Shown here piece after piece: positions 34,901 to 48,700 of a stretch of 64,000 bases of DNA. The DNA is from Nemania diffusa (Eukaryota > Ascomycota > Sordariomycetes > Xylariales > Xylariaceae). Location: contig JBBPUQ010000006.1 in NCBI GenBank assembly GCA_038501195.1, forward strand, positions 1,178,001-1,242,000. The letters run 5' to 3'. The position numbers were made by a program, and so were the translations under genes. Position 1 is the first letter of the stretch, and every line of letters starts with the position of its first letter. The notes under the pieces were generated by a model. That model did no database searches. It worked only from the letters and a program-made list of their open reading frames with translations, and had not been told where the DNA came from.

Positions 34901-37037
34901 CTGCATGCACCAAGCGAGCGAGCAAGTGACATCTCAATTCTAGACTAGGGACCAACGTGACCTACTTAGTTTTTGTTATCCTGTCCCGGGCTGCCAACTC
35001 GGCCCATTATCCAATTATTTCGGTCCCTCAGAACTCGTTCTGTGTGCCTACCTATCTGTCGTCTCCCCTTTCCCCCCACTCGCCATTCATCCTGCAATGC
35101 ATGGCCAAGGTTCCTTGCTGCTGCAGCGAGTACCTTGAGAATCTGCATGACTGAATCCACTCGCCGGATGGGCTAGGTATTGGCGATGAAGAACGCGAGA
35201 GCAGGAGAATAATATCAATAAAAATAAAAAAACAACGCGAGACAATTATCCGGAGCACGTCCTTTTGGGGAGTGTTTGTGATATACTACTTACCTATTCT
35301 GTACCTCGTCACTGTCCTGATACCCGGGAGCTCCCGTGTTCCTCTGGCTTATTCGGGACTTATACGTACAAAGTTACGAGACGTCCAAGTAAAGTCGCAT
35401 AGCTGCATCAGCCCATCATTTATTACCTCTCACTTCTCGACCACGCTCTACACCGAAATTGACACCCCTCACGTTGTTCTCCTGCTTCTTCCCGTTTCAA
35501 AGTTAACGGCAGCAAGTGGTGCGGAGGATCCGGACACCGACCACTTACATCGCTACTGTCACGCACTTTGCATCCAGAACCACGCCTTTATCTCCCAGCT
35601 ACATATATAGAGAGATATATATATATATCCATATACACATTCATATACCTACATAGATAGACATACCCAGCAGCGTTAGCGGCATTTTCGTCTACCTAAG
35701 TACGCAGTACTCAAGCCGTCTATCCAATTTATGCGCGATTATTGATTGATTCCTCCGGACGTGGGCGCCACAAAGACTGCTACTGCTACTCCCAGGTCCT
35801 ACCTACACTATTACTTACATAGTACTACCCTCCTCGCTTGTTGACGAAAACTGCCGTTGGGCATTATTCACTTGTCGTTACCTAGTCTAGGTATTCCCCT
35901 GCGCTGAGAAAGCCGGCTTTTCGTCAGTACGGTGGATTTCTCTATTCTCGCCCGGGCGCTAGAGTGACTTTCACGAGAAAATTAGCTGACGATCGGCTGC
36001 TCTCGCATTGTCGATCTCGGACTGGTCAGGATAATTTCCTTAGCAGTTCTGACACATCTATACCTAATAAGGAGACTCCCCTCGTGGCTCTTGGCTGGGC
36101 AGCGTCCCAACGGCCATCCGTCTGCAGCCTAACCATACACAACCTTGGCATCTTTGGAACCCAGCGGCAGCGCATACATAGCATATACTCTATACAGAGT
36201 GTACCTACCGCATACCATCCTGGTACCAGCCTGTTTTCCCACAGGTCATCCATTCCTACGCTGTGTACAGTGTACCCCGCGGCAAGGACCCCTGACCTTG
36301 TCGCCTGATTGGTCTCGGGGTCATCCAGAGAGAGAAAAAAAATTAAAGGGAAAAAGCCCTTATTATTTTTTTTTTTTTGCTCTCTCAGCGTTGGTATGTA
36401 GTGTGCCCAGTTATGCACTTTGATTTACCCAGCAACGCTGGACCACACAAAAAGCATGCGAGAGCGCGGGTATCTAACCTCACTTAGATTATAAGAGCGA
36501 CTGCAACCCATTTTCTGAAGTTTGGGTGTAGTAATAAGCGTCGCGGGGTTGTTGTGCAATTTGCCAGGCTACTTACTACTAGGAGGTGGATAGTAGCTTA
36601 TACCCATATATTTTGGCCTGCGCATACATACATTTATCTAGATACCTGTCCAACACGGCTGCGCAGAATCTCTTATTTACTACCACTTACATCCCTCTCC
36701 CTATACACTACAACTTAGGTACGTAGGAGTGTCGTCGCTTGCTATTGTTTTTTGTTTTGTTTTGGGTTTTTAGTCTTTTCTCACTTCATTTTTTCCCGCC
36801 CCCACCACGACAACAGGGATTATTAGAACATTTCTATACTATGTACAGAAGGAAGCCTGGAGAATTAATAACCCTTGAAAAAATACGATCCCTGGAGGAG
36901 GTGGCCACCCTTGGAAGCGGGTTGCATTATCAAGTCAAAGCGGACACCCCACCTACTTACTTCGTCTGTCCCACCTTCCGTCAGCCAAATCCCAAATCCC
37001 AAAAATCCCAAATCAAATCCCAAATTCTATTCTCATC

Positions 37038-37158
37038 CCACCAACCTGCCAACCTACCAACCTACACCTACCAACCTATTTACCTACCTACCTGCATACC
37101 TGTTTACTACTACCTACCTACCTACCTTCTCTACCCCTCCATCTATCTATCTAGATCT
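37038..37158. repeat. CCTA/CCAA-type simple repeat tract
   Basis: Interrupted runs of ACCT, CCAA and CTAC units (for example acctacctacctg) over about 120 bases, ending some 140 bases before the start codon at 37298. Probably within the transcribed leader of the DUF8035 gene. Confidence 0.8.
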
Positions 37159-37297
37159 CTATAACTTTTCGAAGCCACTGACACATTATATACCTCCAGC
37201 CGATCCCTCCTCTATTTTAGTCATTTTTATATACCCTTTCTGCCTGGTGCGCTCCAGCTTCTCGCCTGCCTAGAGTCCTACCTCCACTACAATAACC

Positions 37298-40154
37298 ATG
37301 GCTGATCCTCGGTCCCGACATTCGGGTCGGAGGTCCCCTACCTTCAACCCCGCGCGGGCTTCGATGCCAGTCAACATCGGCTACAACCTGCCATACACCG
37401 GCGAGATTCATACCGTCCCTGCACCCCGGTACGATCCCTCAGCGCCTCGGCGGCATGATTCCAAGGCTACATCCGGCCCAGTTCCGCCCGCAGGCACTAT
37501 CACCACCACGTACAGCGTCACCAAAGATCCCATGTCGAGGAGTCTGAGCAGATCGAACAGAAATCGATCTTCGACCGTCGATTCCCACGCTGCGAAGGCC
37601 CCTATCATCGTGACTACCAGTCATCCCCGGCCTCATGTCTCCGCGAGTCATGCTTCCAACAGTGTGAGGGCGGGCAGTCCCTCTCGCGAGCCATACCGTT
37701 CAAGCGACAATACGTACTACGCCGTACAGCCCGCCTCGTCGATCCGCGCGCGCAGTCACAACCGCCATAGTTACCATCAAGGGGCGCCCTTAGGCGGCGA
37801 TGAGTTACATCGTCTGCGAGAACGGGTGAAAGGGCCGGAAGCTAGAGCCGTAGAAGCCAGAGCGAACGCCGATCGCGAGTTCTGGGGCCCGAGCCGGACT
37901 AGCACTGACAATTTCCGCAACCCTCGGCCCCATGTACTGTACACAGCTACTGCACACCCTGTTCATGCCACAGCCCCCGCATACGGTGACAGCTCCGCCA
38001 TAGCAGACTATGAAGACGATTTCTACGAATACACGAAACCGGGCGAATTAGTTCGATACGATCTGGACCACGATCGAGACCGAAGAAGTCGGCGCGATAG
38101 CGTTGACCGTCCCTATTACCGGCCTCATGTTAATGTCGTAAGCCATGATACCACCACCCGATATGATCCCCGCAGTCGTGCGAAACCTCCGCCATCAGCT
38201 GGTCTCGAAAGATACAACCGTACAGCAGCCGCAGCCTACGATCGCCCATCCGTCACCATGCCAGCGCCCCCTGCTGTTCCGCCGCCACCGCCAATCGATA
38301 CTACGCGCCGCCCTGCTCTACTTGAAGCGCCGAGGAGCCCCTCGACCGAGACTAGAGCCGGGCGGCCACGCCCTGTATCGCTTTATCAGGATGGCCCTGC
38401 TCGCCCGATCCATGGGGACGACGTTTACCGTGCCCGGGATGATGAGCGAGTGGGGAGGGACCGCCGTTCCCGAGATGATAGTTATCGTGACGACAATGTG
38501 ACATCTCGTGGATTTGGCATACGCACAGATGTCCCTGATCAACCTACTACCCGCTCAGCAGGCGCCCTTCCACCCCATCACTACGATGATCGCCGCGCAC
38601 GCCATGAAACTGGTGATCGTGAATCGAAGCGTGGGTCAGACGAGTCATTAGGCCGTGTTCGTTCCCACGACCGAGATACTTCTGACGACCATCGATCTCG
38701 TGTTGAGGAAAGTCGAGATCGAAAAGAAGGCACCAGTCGGCGAGAAAGTGTTAGTCGCACTCGCGAGAAACTCGTCTCTGGTCTCAAAGGAGCTGCCGGA
38801 GCTGCCGCCGCCGCCGTGGGGCTTGTGCCAGTCATAGGTCGAGATGATAGAAATGTCTCACCAAAACGAAGAACGCGAGACGAAGACAGAGAATACACTT
38901 CTCGTGCGAGGGAGCCAAGTAAAACTAGAGAAAGGGACCCTACTGATCGGAAACCTTCAACTAAGGACGACGACATTGCGTATGAACAACGACGGGAGCC
39001 GCGAGGAGAACGTACGGAGTCAGTTTCGGGCTCTAAAGATCGCGACTTTGATGCGGACAGGGACCGGGACCCAGGGCGTGACCGCGACCGCCAACGCCAA
39101 CGGGACCGCGACCGAGATCACGATTATGCAAATGATCGTGATAGAGAGCGCGATCGTGAGGATGATAGAGATCAACGTGAGCGCCAATGGCGCGACGCCG
39201 AAGCTAAGCTCAATGGATCCACCTCCGACAAAAGGGAGGCTTCACCAGACGATGTCTCTAACGTTGGACGAAGACGCCAACGACCTTCCTCAACCTTTGA
39301 CCCTACAGACACCAAAGGATTGCGAGACCTAAAGGCTGAACTAGCTGCACTTGACAACCAGAACAAAGAGGCTGAGAAAGCTAATGGATCAGATATACCG
39401 TCTACCAAGGAGACGTCGTCGGCCAAAGCTGCCACCAATGGCTCTGACAGGGACGACGAGTCCGCCCCTGAATCTCGTGGTCGTGAGATTGTTCCAGCAC
39501 AAGAAAAACAAGTTCGGGTCGTTTCCCCGCCACGAGACAAAGCTGAGCCTAAGCCAATCAAAGGTATCCTTAAGGCACCTAGTGTTAAATTCCCAGAAGA
39601 TTCGAATCCCATCCGGGAGGGTGTGGCGCCGCACAAAGATGACGTGACCAAAAAGGATGTACCGCCTGGGGCTCGATGGACCAAAATTAGTAGGAAAAAG
39701 GTCAATCCCGAAGCTCTGACTGCTGGAAAGGAGCGATTCGAGGTTCGCGATGATTTTGTCATTGTCTTGCGGGTTCTCAACAAAGATGAGATTCAGGCTT
39801 ATGCCACCGCTACTGCACAACTAAGAGGTGAGTTACGAGAACGAGACGCTATTTCCTCACAGAACCAACTATACTAACGCTCGAGTAGAAATGCGAAGGA
39901 AGGAATTTGAGAATGAATCTAGAACCGAGCGCTTCTCCGACGAAGAGCAGACCCGCTCCGACGAGGAACGCCAAAGGCGACATCGTCATCGCCAAGAGAG
40001 GGATGAGGAAGAATACCGGAGAGGGCGAGCAGGAGACGACAAGCATAGACGACACAAATATGACGACGGGAGCGAAAGTCGGCCGAAGACCATTGAATAC
40101 CCTTCTAGCCATCGCCCCCGCCATTACGACTCTAACGCAGACGACCGCCGATGA
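37298..40154 (+). CDS. DUF8035 family protein, charged and disordered
   Basis: Exons are 37298-39827 and 39889-40154, giving 931 residues. The 61-nt intron (GTGAGT, ACTAAC, TAG) splits a codon in phase 1 and restores Glu-Met. ATG 37298 has good context (aaccATGg). The protein is mostly low-complexity: Arg/Ser/Pro-rich in the first half, then a very dense RD/RE/RQ stretch at about 590-640. A short Ala/Gly/Val hydrophobic patch (GAAGAAAAAVGLVPV) lies near 500. The only ordered-looking domain is near 788-843, with PPGARWTKISRKKVNPEAL and RFEVRDDFVIVLRVL. I recognise this as the fungal DUF8035 domain, whose function is unknown. A charged Arg/Asp/Glu tail follows. RD/RE-rich composition resembles RNA-processing or condensate-forming proteins, but that is only an analogy. 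Confidence 0.85.
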
Positions 40155-43100
40155 AATACGAATGATCACATTCCATAGATTCACGACGTATATCTTTCCT
40201 ATGTTTCTAGCGCTCATTGATTTTTAAGGTTACGGAATAATGCCTATATAGAGAGATACCAAAGCATGTACGACAAAAGCTACTACTTATCATTTGTACA
40301 CCCGCGGGCGGAACATATGATCTATGTATTCGTGGAGAAGATTTGTGTTGATGTGTATGTAGAACAGGATACCAGGGGCCTTGGGACAAAAATATCAAAA
40401 ACTCGTTTCTTTTGTTGCCATTTTCATGTCTTATGCCAAGCGGACTAGCAATATGTAGAAAATCATCAAAACATTACGCCGCTGAACTTACTTGTGCCTC
40501 AAGACCCCATTGAGATACTCCACGGTGAGAATAAAATGTTAGTAGTTGCAAGAACATCAATGCTTATTGCTCCATTTCCGCGTCCCGACCCCCTTACCTA
40601 TCGTCGGGTCGGAGTATCTCGGCCATATCCGAATTCCAAACAATTCTTCCACGCCGACGGACAAACTCACCTAGGTAGCTCTGTCTACTAGTCTAGTACT
40701 TATTCGCTACATGAGGGGCCTACTATCTGCTTGTTCATGGAGGGGCAAGGGTGGGATGGAGATTGTGGTAGATCGGTGACCTTTACCCATCTACCGGTCG
40801 GTCGGTCGCTGCCCGAATCTCGCCACGTGGGATACGTGGTGGGTTTGGTGGTGGTGGTGGTACCGGCGCGGCCTCACCTGCGCGTTACGTCTGCCGGGCG
40901 TAACGATGCGCTCTTACCTGGCTGGCGATCGCGGCGATCTTCGGCACGGCGGGGGGGCCTTTTCCTCGCTGTGGGACGCCATCCTCGGGGCTTGGGCTGC
41001 TGCTTGGCGGGACGTGGTTGGTTGGGCGTTTTGTTGGGGCGATGCTGTGCAGATGGGGGAGCTGGGAAGACTAGCCGGACGAGAAGGCTTTGGAGAGATG
41101 CCGTTGGGGATTGATCGCTGGGATGGCGGGGAGTGAGGCTAGGTGCGGAGGGGTTTGGTTTGTCTTGTCTTTGTAAAGATTGACGGGAGAGGTTGTGGGC
41201 CAACGCCGTGCATCTGCCTTGTGGTATCGAGATCGAGCGAGAGGCGAGATTGTGATGCCGAACTGCGCTGGCGTGTGTTGGGTGGTAGGGCGGGCGGAAT
41301 TGTTTGGTACCAAGGCTGCCCTATAATGCCGATCGAATATGTCCGTATATTAAGTCGGCAGGTAGATCGATAGAATGGGGCACGGAAGCCGTCCAGTTGG
41401 TGATCTTCGGTGTCGAACTCGAACATACATATATCTCGAGTGTCCCGAGTGGTTTGCTGGCTAGCTCTGGATGGGGGTCAAGAACTTGGTGTTCATGGGG
41501 GCCCATATTCGGAGACGATCTAGATAGAGAATGGAGGGTTAGGTTGTGGTTAGCAGGTATGTATGTATGTATGATGCGCGAACCCGCTGCGTGTAGGGTG
41601 TTGGCGGCGGATGGTCGCATGCTGGTGGGTAGTATATAGGACGTCGCGTTTATAGTCGATCGTTTGGTGGCGGTGCCGGATTGGGTGGTTTTGGGGTTTA
41701 CTTGCATGTGGCGTCGTCCGTCATGTTTGCGAGGTTGTTAAACAGGTTAAACAGTTATGTGTGGATTGTCCTCTTAGACTATCTAGACTCTATCTAGAGA
41801 GTGCAAAGTTGGATTTGCGGGTTTGGGTCGTATTAGTCTGTCTTCGTATTGGTACATACTGAGGACGTCATGCTCATCGTTGTCCTTGTCTATATTGGGA
41901 TCTGTTAATAATTACTATGTCATGCGCCGGTTAGATAGGAGCTAGGAAGTACATACCTAAAACCTATGAACTTGGGGCCTTAGGCCGATGAGGAAGATTA
42001 TCTTGATGTCTCTTTCGTATAGTAAGTTGTATATCTACTATTGAGATTCTTTGCATGTGTACGGCTAGTTTCCGATACCAAATATCGAAAGAGCTTGTTG
42101 TTATACATACATGCTAACTTGACCGCTCAACTCATCATCCTAGCTAGTCTAATCCTCGATACCATCCTCGATTTGCCCTCCATTCTATATTTTTAGAGAT
42201 TATCCCCTGACTATGCGGATGGACCCGGATCTGGCCAGTATCTCACGTATCGTGGTTGTCGTCAGGTCTGTCTGTGGCGCCACGTTCATGTTAACTCGGC
42301 TGTAGGACTCTGTCAGGGCATCAGTGGCAAGAGGGCGAGGTCGGTTCGGAAAGGGGGTGTTGTGGATAGGAGGTTAGGGGTCGAGATGAAGCTTAGGAGA
42401 TGAATGATTCATTAAATGTATGTAAGCCACGGACAAAAAGAGGTTATACGAAAGCAGATAGATGGCTAATAGGCAGGAAGCATAGGTATTTACGCATACA
42501 TAATCTGCTAGGGTGCCGGTAAGCTCTTCTCCCTGTTTACCAACATGTGGCATGGTTGAACATGCAATTTACTATGTAATCAAGAAAGCCTAGCGCGCGC
42601 CTCTTCACATCCTGCTCATTACATAGCGTCGCGATAAGCTGCGCGGATCACCGGATGTGATCCGGTGTGTTGACAATCTTATTAGTATCTAGGTCTACTG
42701 AGTATATGTACGAGCCTGTCGTTAGGGCTTTGTGCAGACGGCATCCGCCGTTCTGCAGTTTTCAAACGGGTATGTCACCGAGATGATGATCCCCTTAATG
42801 ATTAGCTCAGCTACCCAAGACTCACGGGCTTTCACATTGAGATTAATATTGATACCACGTGTCAGTATTCTGTACATAGAGTGTGGCAGATGTTGGGTCC
42901 CAGCAACTGACATGCATATACGAGGTGAATGAGCATGTTCTTCCCCCCGGAGTTTCCGTATGCAGCGCGCGTCAGTTCAGACTTTTCAAGGATTGGTCAC
43001 CTTTATTACGTCAGGAGCGCATTAACGCGTCCCGCTGAGCAGCAAGGAAATTCAAGACGTACTTGGATGTGTTGTTAAGATTTTGTTGATGCATCAACAA

Positions 43101-43811
43101 TAGGTATAGGTATTGACGATATGGTGTTGCGCGAAGAGTACAAAAATGACTCCATCGACGAGCATATATAAATACATGTTGACTTCATCCGCTCTGCAAA
43201 GAGCTTCAGATATATATAAAAGCACGTAGCACACTATCGGTGACTATGCCATAGTTAAGTTACCTTCAACATGAGTGATTAAATACTATATCGTGTATAT
43301 CATCGTCCAAGGTTTACTCGAACTAAGCCACGGTTATTGATATGCATACCTCTTTGTCCATTAGCATAAGAGTAGGCAAACAGGAGGATCGTGTACATGT
43401 ATCTTGAATAATACACTTTAGTACAACCCAGGGTCCTAGGTTTGTAAGCGACGATCAAGTATAGGCGAGCTATGTATCGAAGACGAAGAATACTTACATC
43501 TATTGCTTCCTTGATGCTTCGTGGGAAAAACTTTATGCTCCGTCTCTTTCGGGGTTGGCTCTTCATGGCCACCCACTTTATTATGCTACCTTTCTTCACG
43601 ATGAGCCCGTCGGTTGAGCTTACAGAAACAGAACCCAACCAGAATTGACGAAACATAACTCCTATTGACGTAGAATGTTCGCCGCGCTAACCATGCAAAA
43701 TGCAGTATAATTTAATGACGTATATGGGCCGATGCGAGCTTGTTTGCTCAACAGCCTAGGCTGTTTTGTCGATAATTATGGTGCTGAGAAAATTCGAGGT
43801 AGGTACCGAAA
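40155..43811. other. Intergenic region, DUF8035 gene to Clr5 gene
   Basis: 3.7 kb between two converging genes with no supportable gene. 40.8-41.7 kb is GC-richer, with overlapping frames on both strands but no recognisable motifs. 41.9-43.7 kb is AT-rich. A perfect hairpin-forming palindrome lies at 42649-42667. Confidence 0.55.
42649..42667. repeat. Short perfect hairpin
   Basis: CACCGGAT, a three-base GTG loop, then the perfect complement ATCCGGTG. It has eight paired bases and no mismatch, in gene-free DNA. Confidence 0.85.
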
Positions 43812-45713
43812 CTAAACGCATTCGGAGCAACCATGAGGTAACAGTTTCGGCAGCCATCTAGCTCCTACAGGCATATCGGCCTTAAAATTGACCAGCTCCT
43901 CATGTAGCTTCACTAGCTTCTCCTTCTGGTTCATAGCGGTATATAGAACATGCAGGTTGGTGAAGGTCTTGAGGTAATAGTCAACAAGATGAGGTGGTTG
44001 GGTTTGCCTCGCGGCCGTCTTGGCTTTCAAAAACCAGCCCTCGGCCCGCTCTGCATCACCATTTCGGATTGCGATGCGCCCTGCCATATACGGCAAGAGA
44101 TATCTTGAATGTATGTCCCCAGAATAAGCGCCTCCTTGGTATTCCATGGCAGCTGATGTTAAAAGGCGGGCACCGCCAGCATCGTGGTTGGGTGTAACCA
44201 TGGGATCGTTGGATTTTTTCAATCTAGACTGTACTTCCTTCTCCCACTTTGGTGGATCATCCCATTTGGGATAGGCAGTGAGCCATCTATTGAATCGCTT
44301 CCACGACACGAAGGCATCTTGCGTATGTATTAAAAAGCGTAGTACGTAGTCGAGCGCGACGCAGGTGAGATGATCTTGCGGGCCCATAGACATAAGGAGC
44401 TCTTGGAGAAGCATCTCCAAGACATCATGAGTTAATCTGACGGAGTTGTCATCATGCTCCCTCAGCATATGTACCCATAGGATAGATAGTGGGTGGTTTT
44501 TGCCAAAATGGACAGCACCAAGGTCTGCTACGTGTTTTCGAAATATTCGTGATAGCTCGGGATGGTTCGACCACGGATGCTGCAGGATCTCTATCATCTG
44601 AAAAATCAAATCTGGTAACTCTGTTCTCATGGCACCACTAAGACGGTTCAAGGTGCCATTCAAAAGTTGGAAGATCTCGTGCGGTGGGCTATTATTGTCG
44701 ATGGAGACCTGCAGGCGGTAAAATTCGTCCACTGCCCGAAGCATGTCTGTTCTTGAGTTCTTCGAGTCCGTTACTGCCTGCGTGTTAATATAGCCTCCGG
44801 GAACCCAAACCCAAGAGGCTTTAGGCCCGAATGCGCGCTCTCGGATGTAGTCGCGTACTGCAAAAACCGATGGTCAGCCAAGTTACAATTTAGCCGGAGT
44901 TGACTCCATATTTCCCGGCTCGCAAACAGACACGCAAGCCTATAAATTAAAGTCTTAAGGTGGGTGGCGCGGCATTCCTTATATGATCCCCTGCTTACCT
45001 GCTGATAGGGTCATCTCCAAGTTACGAGACTCTGGCGACAACGAGCGTACTCTAGGAACTTCAGTAGGTATCCCGTAAGACGGCGAATGGGGAGTGATAG
45101 AGACGAGAGAGTCGGGGTGGACCTGAAGACGAACAAGAACGTCCGGTCGCCGCTCCAGAAATCGTCGGAGGCGTTGATTCCTGACTACGCGCCCGCGAAT
45201 CACGAGATTATGCGACGCCTCGCCGGCTTCCTTTCTCTCTATTTTGTGCTCGAGGACTTCCAAAACGTCGCCCTCTTCCAGCTTCTTTGAGAAGTGCCAG
45301 GCTCTGATGCGCTTCTTATACTACTCCTTCAAGTCAGTCCCGAAATAGTTACTAGAGGCGATGCATGCATGAGTGACCGGCAAGACGATAATGTTGGAGA
45401 AGGGTGCGGACACTACAAGGCACTCAAGCGTTTGGCTGTCTTGATGCACACAAACTCACCATACTAGGCCTATGCTCTGTTAGTCGGGCGAGTATTGCTA
45501 GGGTTTCACAAAAAATGGAGCTTACGTAGCATGGAACTGGTGTTCATCCGCCATGATGCGTCTCACCTCATCAAGGGTCTTGTTCTCGTCTAAGTACAGC
45601 GCCTTGATGATGTCTTTCTGCGCAGCCCATTCCGACGGCTTCGCATACCGGACCCGACCGTGCTCGGCGGCCCCATCGGACTCCAAGCGGGCTCCTGTAG
45701 GCTGCATTTCCAT
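43812..45713 (-). CDS. Clr5-domain protein with 10-nt microexon
   Basis: Exons are 45713-45526, 45469-45460, 45320-44999 and 44857-43812, giving 521 residues. Donors are GTAAGC, GTGAGT and GTAAGC; acceptors are ATAG, GTAG and GCAG. The frame is kept throughout (188, 10, 322 and 1046 nt). The N-terminal Clr5 domain (about 27-79) reads EWAAQKDIIKALYLDENKTL, then HQFHATPSMYKKRIRAWHFS; TPSM comes from the microexon. Exon 3 encodes a charged linker. The rest is a mostly helical region with TPR-like sequence (AGRIAIRNGDAERAEGWFLKAK) near 420-480. Clr5 is a short fungal domain named after a fission-yeast silencing factor. In filamentous fungi it heads many proteins of unknown role, some with repeats. 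A nuclear or chromatin role is possible but unproven here. Its start could be the second Met, at 45707. Confidence 0.82.
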
Positions 45714-48700
45714 CACCTCGAGGGTGAACAACCCCTCAGTACAAGCGAGAAAAAAAAACTAAAAATTGCCAAAACGGCCCCAATGTAATGCGGAGTGAAG
45801 AACGGCGGTCTTGATTTAAATGGACGTAATCTCACCAGATCACGGATCTCGCAAGGGCTACGATGAAAGCCATAAGATCATCAACGCTCGGTGTGCTGTA
45901 TATGTCACATCACGAAGTGCTCGTGACGAACTGGCAGGCCGGCTGGCGCTTCATTGTATTAGTCATGGAAAAGAGTCTGTCTACCTACTCCGCGCGTTGC
46001 AGAACGCCACAATACATAGAGGCAACCCCCCCGGTCGCTTACTCCTGAATCTCGCGGCCACAAAATAATGGACGCCAAGACACCAGTCGCAGCCCACCAC
46101 CACCGATTGGGACAGGGCGAAATTCAGCTCTCGACCCTAGACCTTGTGCCGCACACTATTCTATACATATACTCTCTACTCCGTGTGTTGACAGTAAATC
46201 CGAAGAGAAACTGACTTATACAAAAGCCGTGTATTATACGATCCTCTTATCTATTTGTCCTACGTATACCAAATCCCAGCCTGTCCCAAATCTACGGATT
46301 CTTACTGGCGCCCATACGGATCTGGGATAGGTACCCCTGATACTTATCCGTGGGCGGGCGGGTCCTACACTATGTACGAGCAGCGCAACAAGCTAATGGG
46401 TTCTTATCACGTCTAGTAACAACTAGGTAGGGTCCCCTACTCGATAGTGATGTAACACCTAAGTTTGCGGTGAGATAAATTTAGGTATCGTCAAATAGAC
46501 GGAACCATGGGTAGAAACAGAGAGAATGGTTAGTTCTTTCACCGTTGGCCCAGATAGGTCAAGCCAAGATGTCGAAATCCTTTCCACCTTCTGCAGGCAA
46601 GTATGTATTCGGCATCAGCAGTCTAAAAAACGACCAGATCGCCAGCAGCCAAAATTACTATCCGCTAAATAGAATCAAATAGCGCTGTTTTTAATCCGAT
46701 AGCATATTAGGCCTAGAGATGGGCGCTCTGCTTAGCCCGACAAACACGAGAAACGGATGCCTAGTTTACGAAAACAGATATCTAGCAAAAAGCAGATGAT
46801 AACGAATAATTAAATGCTTAGGAATCTCGATGCAGGCTTATCATTATATGTATAGGGCAGTTGGCTTCATGATACGATCTATGAACCAGTGGTTATCGTA
46901 CATTTCATTTAGAGCTTCGACAACTTCACATTAAGTATGCCGTACAGCTGTAGGCCATAGTTCAACTCTAAAACATAAAGAAGAAATAATTCGGCTTCAC
47001 AACATTGTCATGTGTGTTAGCGTCATCTATCACGTTGCTTGTATATTATGCCCCTTAATGCTAAAGTGAATCCATGTCCTACTATTGATGTTCACTCCTG
47101 CCATTCACCAACAGTAACCTAATTATCCAATATACTTCTAGCGCAGTACTTTAGTGATCTTTCTACTTAATATGACTACAACAGCTACCGCGTCCTACTG
47201 ACAACACGTGCGGAGGAGCGAGGCATTTATTGGTGATTAGTTTGATGCTGATGGCGCAGTGTTTTCCAACGTTGACAGATAGTTACTATTCAGTGACCGC
47301 CTATGTATCCCTAGAACCAGGTTAACTACTGCCTTAATAACAAGACGTCCTGTCAGAAACACGGGAAACTCGCGCATATCAAGAGTTTATGAGCACCACT
47401 ATATCAGGGGAGAGCTGATCCAGGAGATAGGCGACCAACCCTAACGAATATTCCATAACATCGATCATTGTATAAAGCCCCTCCTTCAACCCCCCCCCCC
47501 CCTTTTCCCCGTAGCCACCAGCTGTTAGTATCTCGCCCTTCAATTAATGCAATGTACCCGACATCGCTAAGGTCAGAAGGACTCGGTCAGAAGGACTCTA
47601 TCGGATGATTAGAAGTCGTGCTCTCCAAATTATAGCACCCCGCAATCCATAACCTCTCTGGCATTCTGACAATTCACATGAAGTCGGTAGGGGATGCGGG
47701 ATTTTTGCTAAATCTACTGAGGTCCGTCAGAGATATAGCATCAGTAAAGCTTATGTCATAATAGGATACTCGTCGGTTATAGCATCGAAATATAAAAGAG
47801 TAACTCGAGTTAATAATAGAACAGAAGCCACAGAATGAACTGAAGTTTGAAGCATGAGTAATGAGAAAACAAGTGGTGACAGGAGTAGCAGCAGCTAGGC
47901 TCGAAGGAGTGTTCGACAGATTATAAACTTATCAACTCTATAAAAGGTGCTATATAACCTAGACGTGATCCCGATGACAATATCGTCAATGTAAGACTAT
48001 GAGGTTCTTCATCTATACTATCTAGAAAGCATGGAATCTGCATAAGTCAGATGGCCAGTACTACCTTTACTTTCTACATATGCACCACCAGCACCTCCCT
48101 CGTTTCTCTTTAGTCAGGTTGTCACTCGTCGGGTCCTAAGTATAAGTGTTTGATTACGTAGACGTGATTCTATAGGCTCTACGTCTTCTTTCTCGTTATT
48201 GCTTGACCCTCTCAGGATTGAGAGAACTTAATCTAAGGTGGTGTAGATGATACTCCTAAGTCCAATCATTAATCTTGCCGCATCTGCTAGTTTCTTTCTA
48301 CTCGACGCTTACACTAGCACACTATATGTGTATATTTCAAGTCTTTAGGAGTGGTTAAACATTAACATATTGACTGACTGGTGGTGTTTAACTTAGTAGA
48401 GGTAGTGTAAACTGCCGATGAGACAGTACTCCCAATCCTCCTTTGATATATAGTGATATGGCAAGCCAGTATATACTTAGAAGCCCAGTTTATACCACTA
48501 AACATGAACATAAAAATTATAAATCTCGCTCTGCCACTTAGAAGGAACAAATGGACCCTTCAGGGACATGGAAACGACAACCTACAATCTTCTAGATGAA
48601 CCCTAGCTTCATGTTCCTTATATTCACCCGTGGTAATCGGGGGGACTGCCTATCTTAGAGCAGTGCGAGTGAGATGATTATATTAGTCGAGGGCTCTATC

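Larger units (their letters stand above)
29575..37297. other. Long intergenic region between lap3 and the DUF8035 gene
   Basis: 7.7 kb without a gene I can support. 29.6-31.3 kb is AT-rich and stop-dense. 31.49-32.0 kb is a GC-rich island containing an 84-codon frame (31738-31992) that may be a gene fragment. 33.1-34.0 kb has CTGC/CTAC runs. From about 36.7 kb the DNA is pyrimidine-rich with CCTA-type tetranucleotide runs and is probably the leader of the next gene. Confidence 0.55.

Noticed and set aside
40731..41426. Several overlapping frames in GC-rich DNA after the DUF8035 gene
   Set aside because: Low-complexity translations on both strands (Val/Gly-rich or Pro/Arg-rich), no splice-consistent model.
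48260..48360. FLLDAYTS-like peptide reminiscent of a Copia protease active site
   Set aside because: Only a few residues fit, and the distance to the RT relic (about 1.1 kb) is too short for an intact order without a large deletion.
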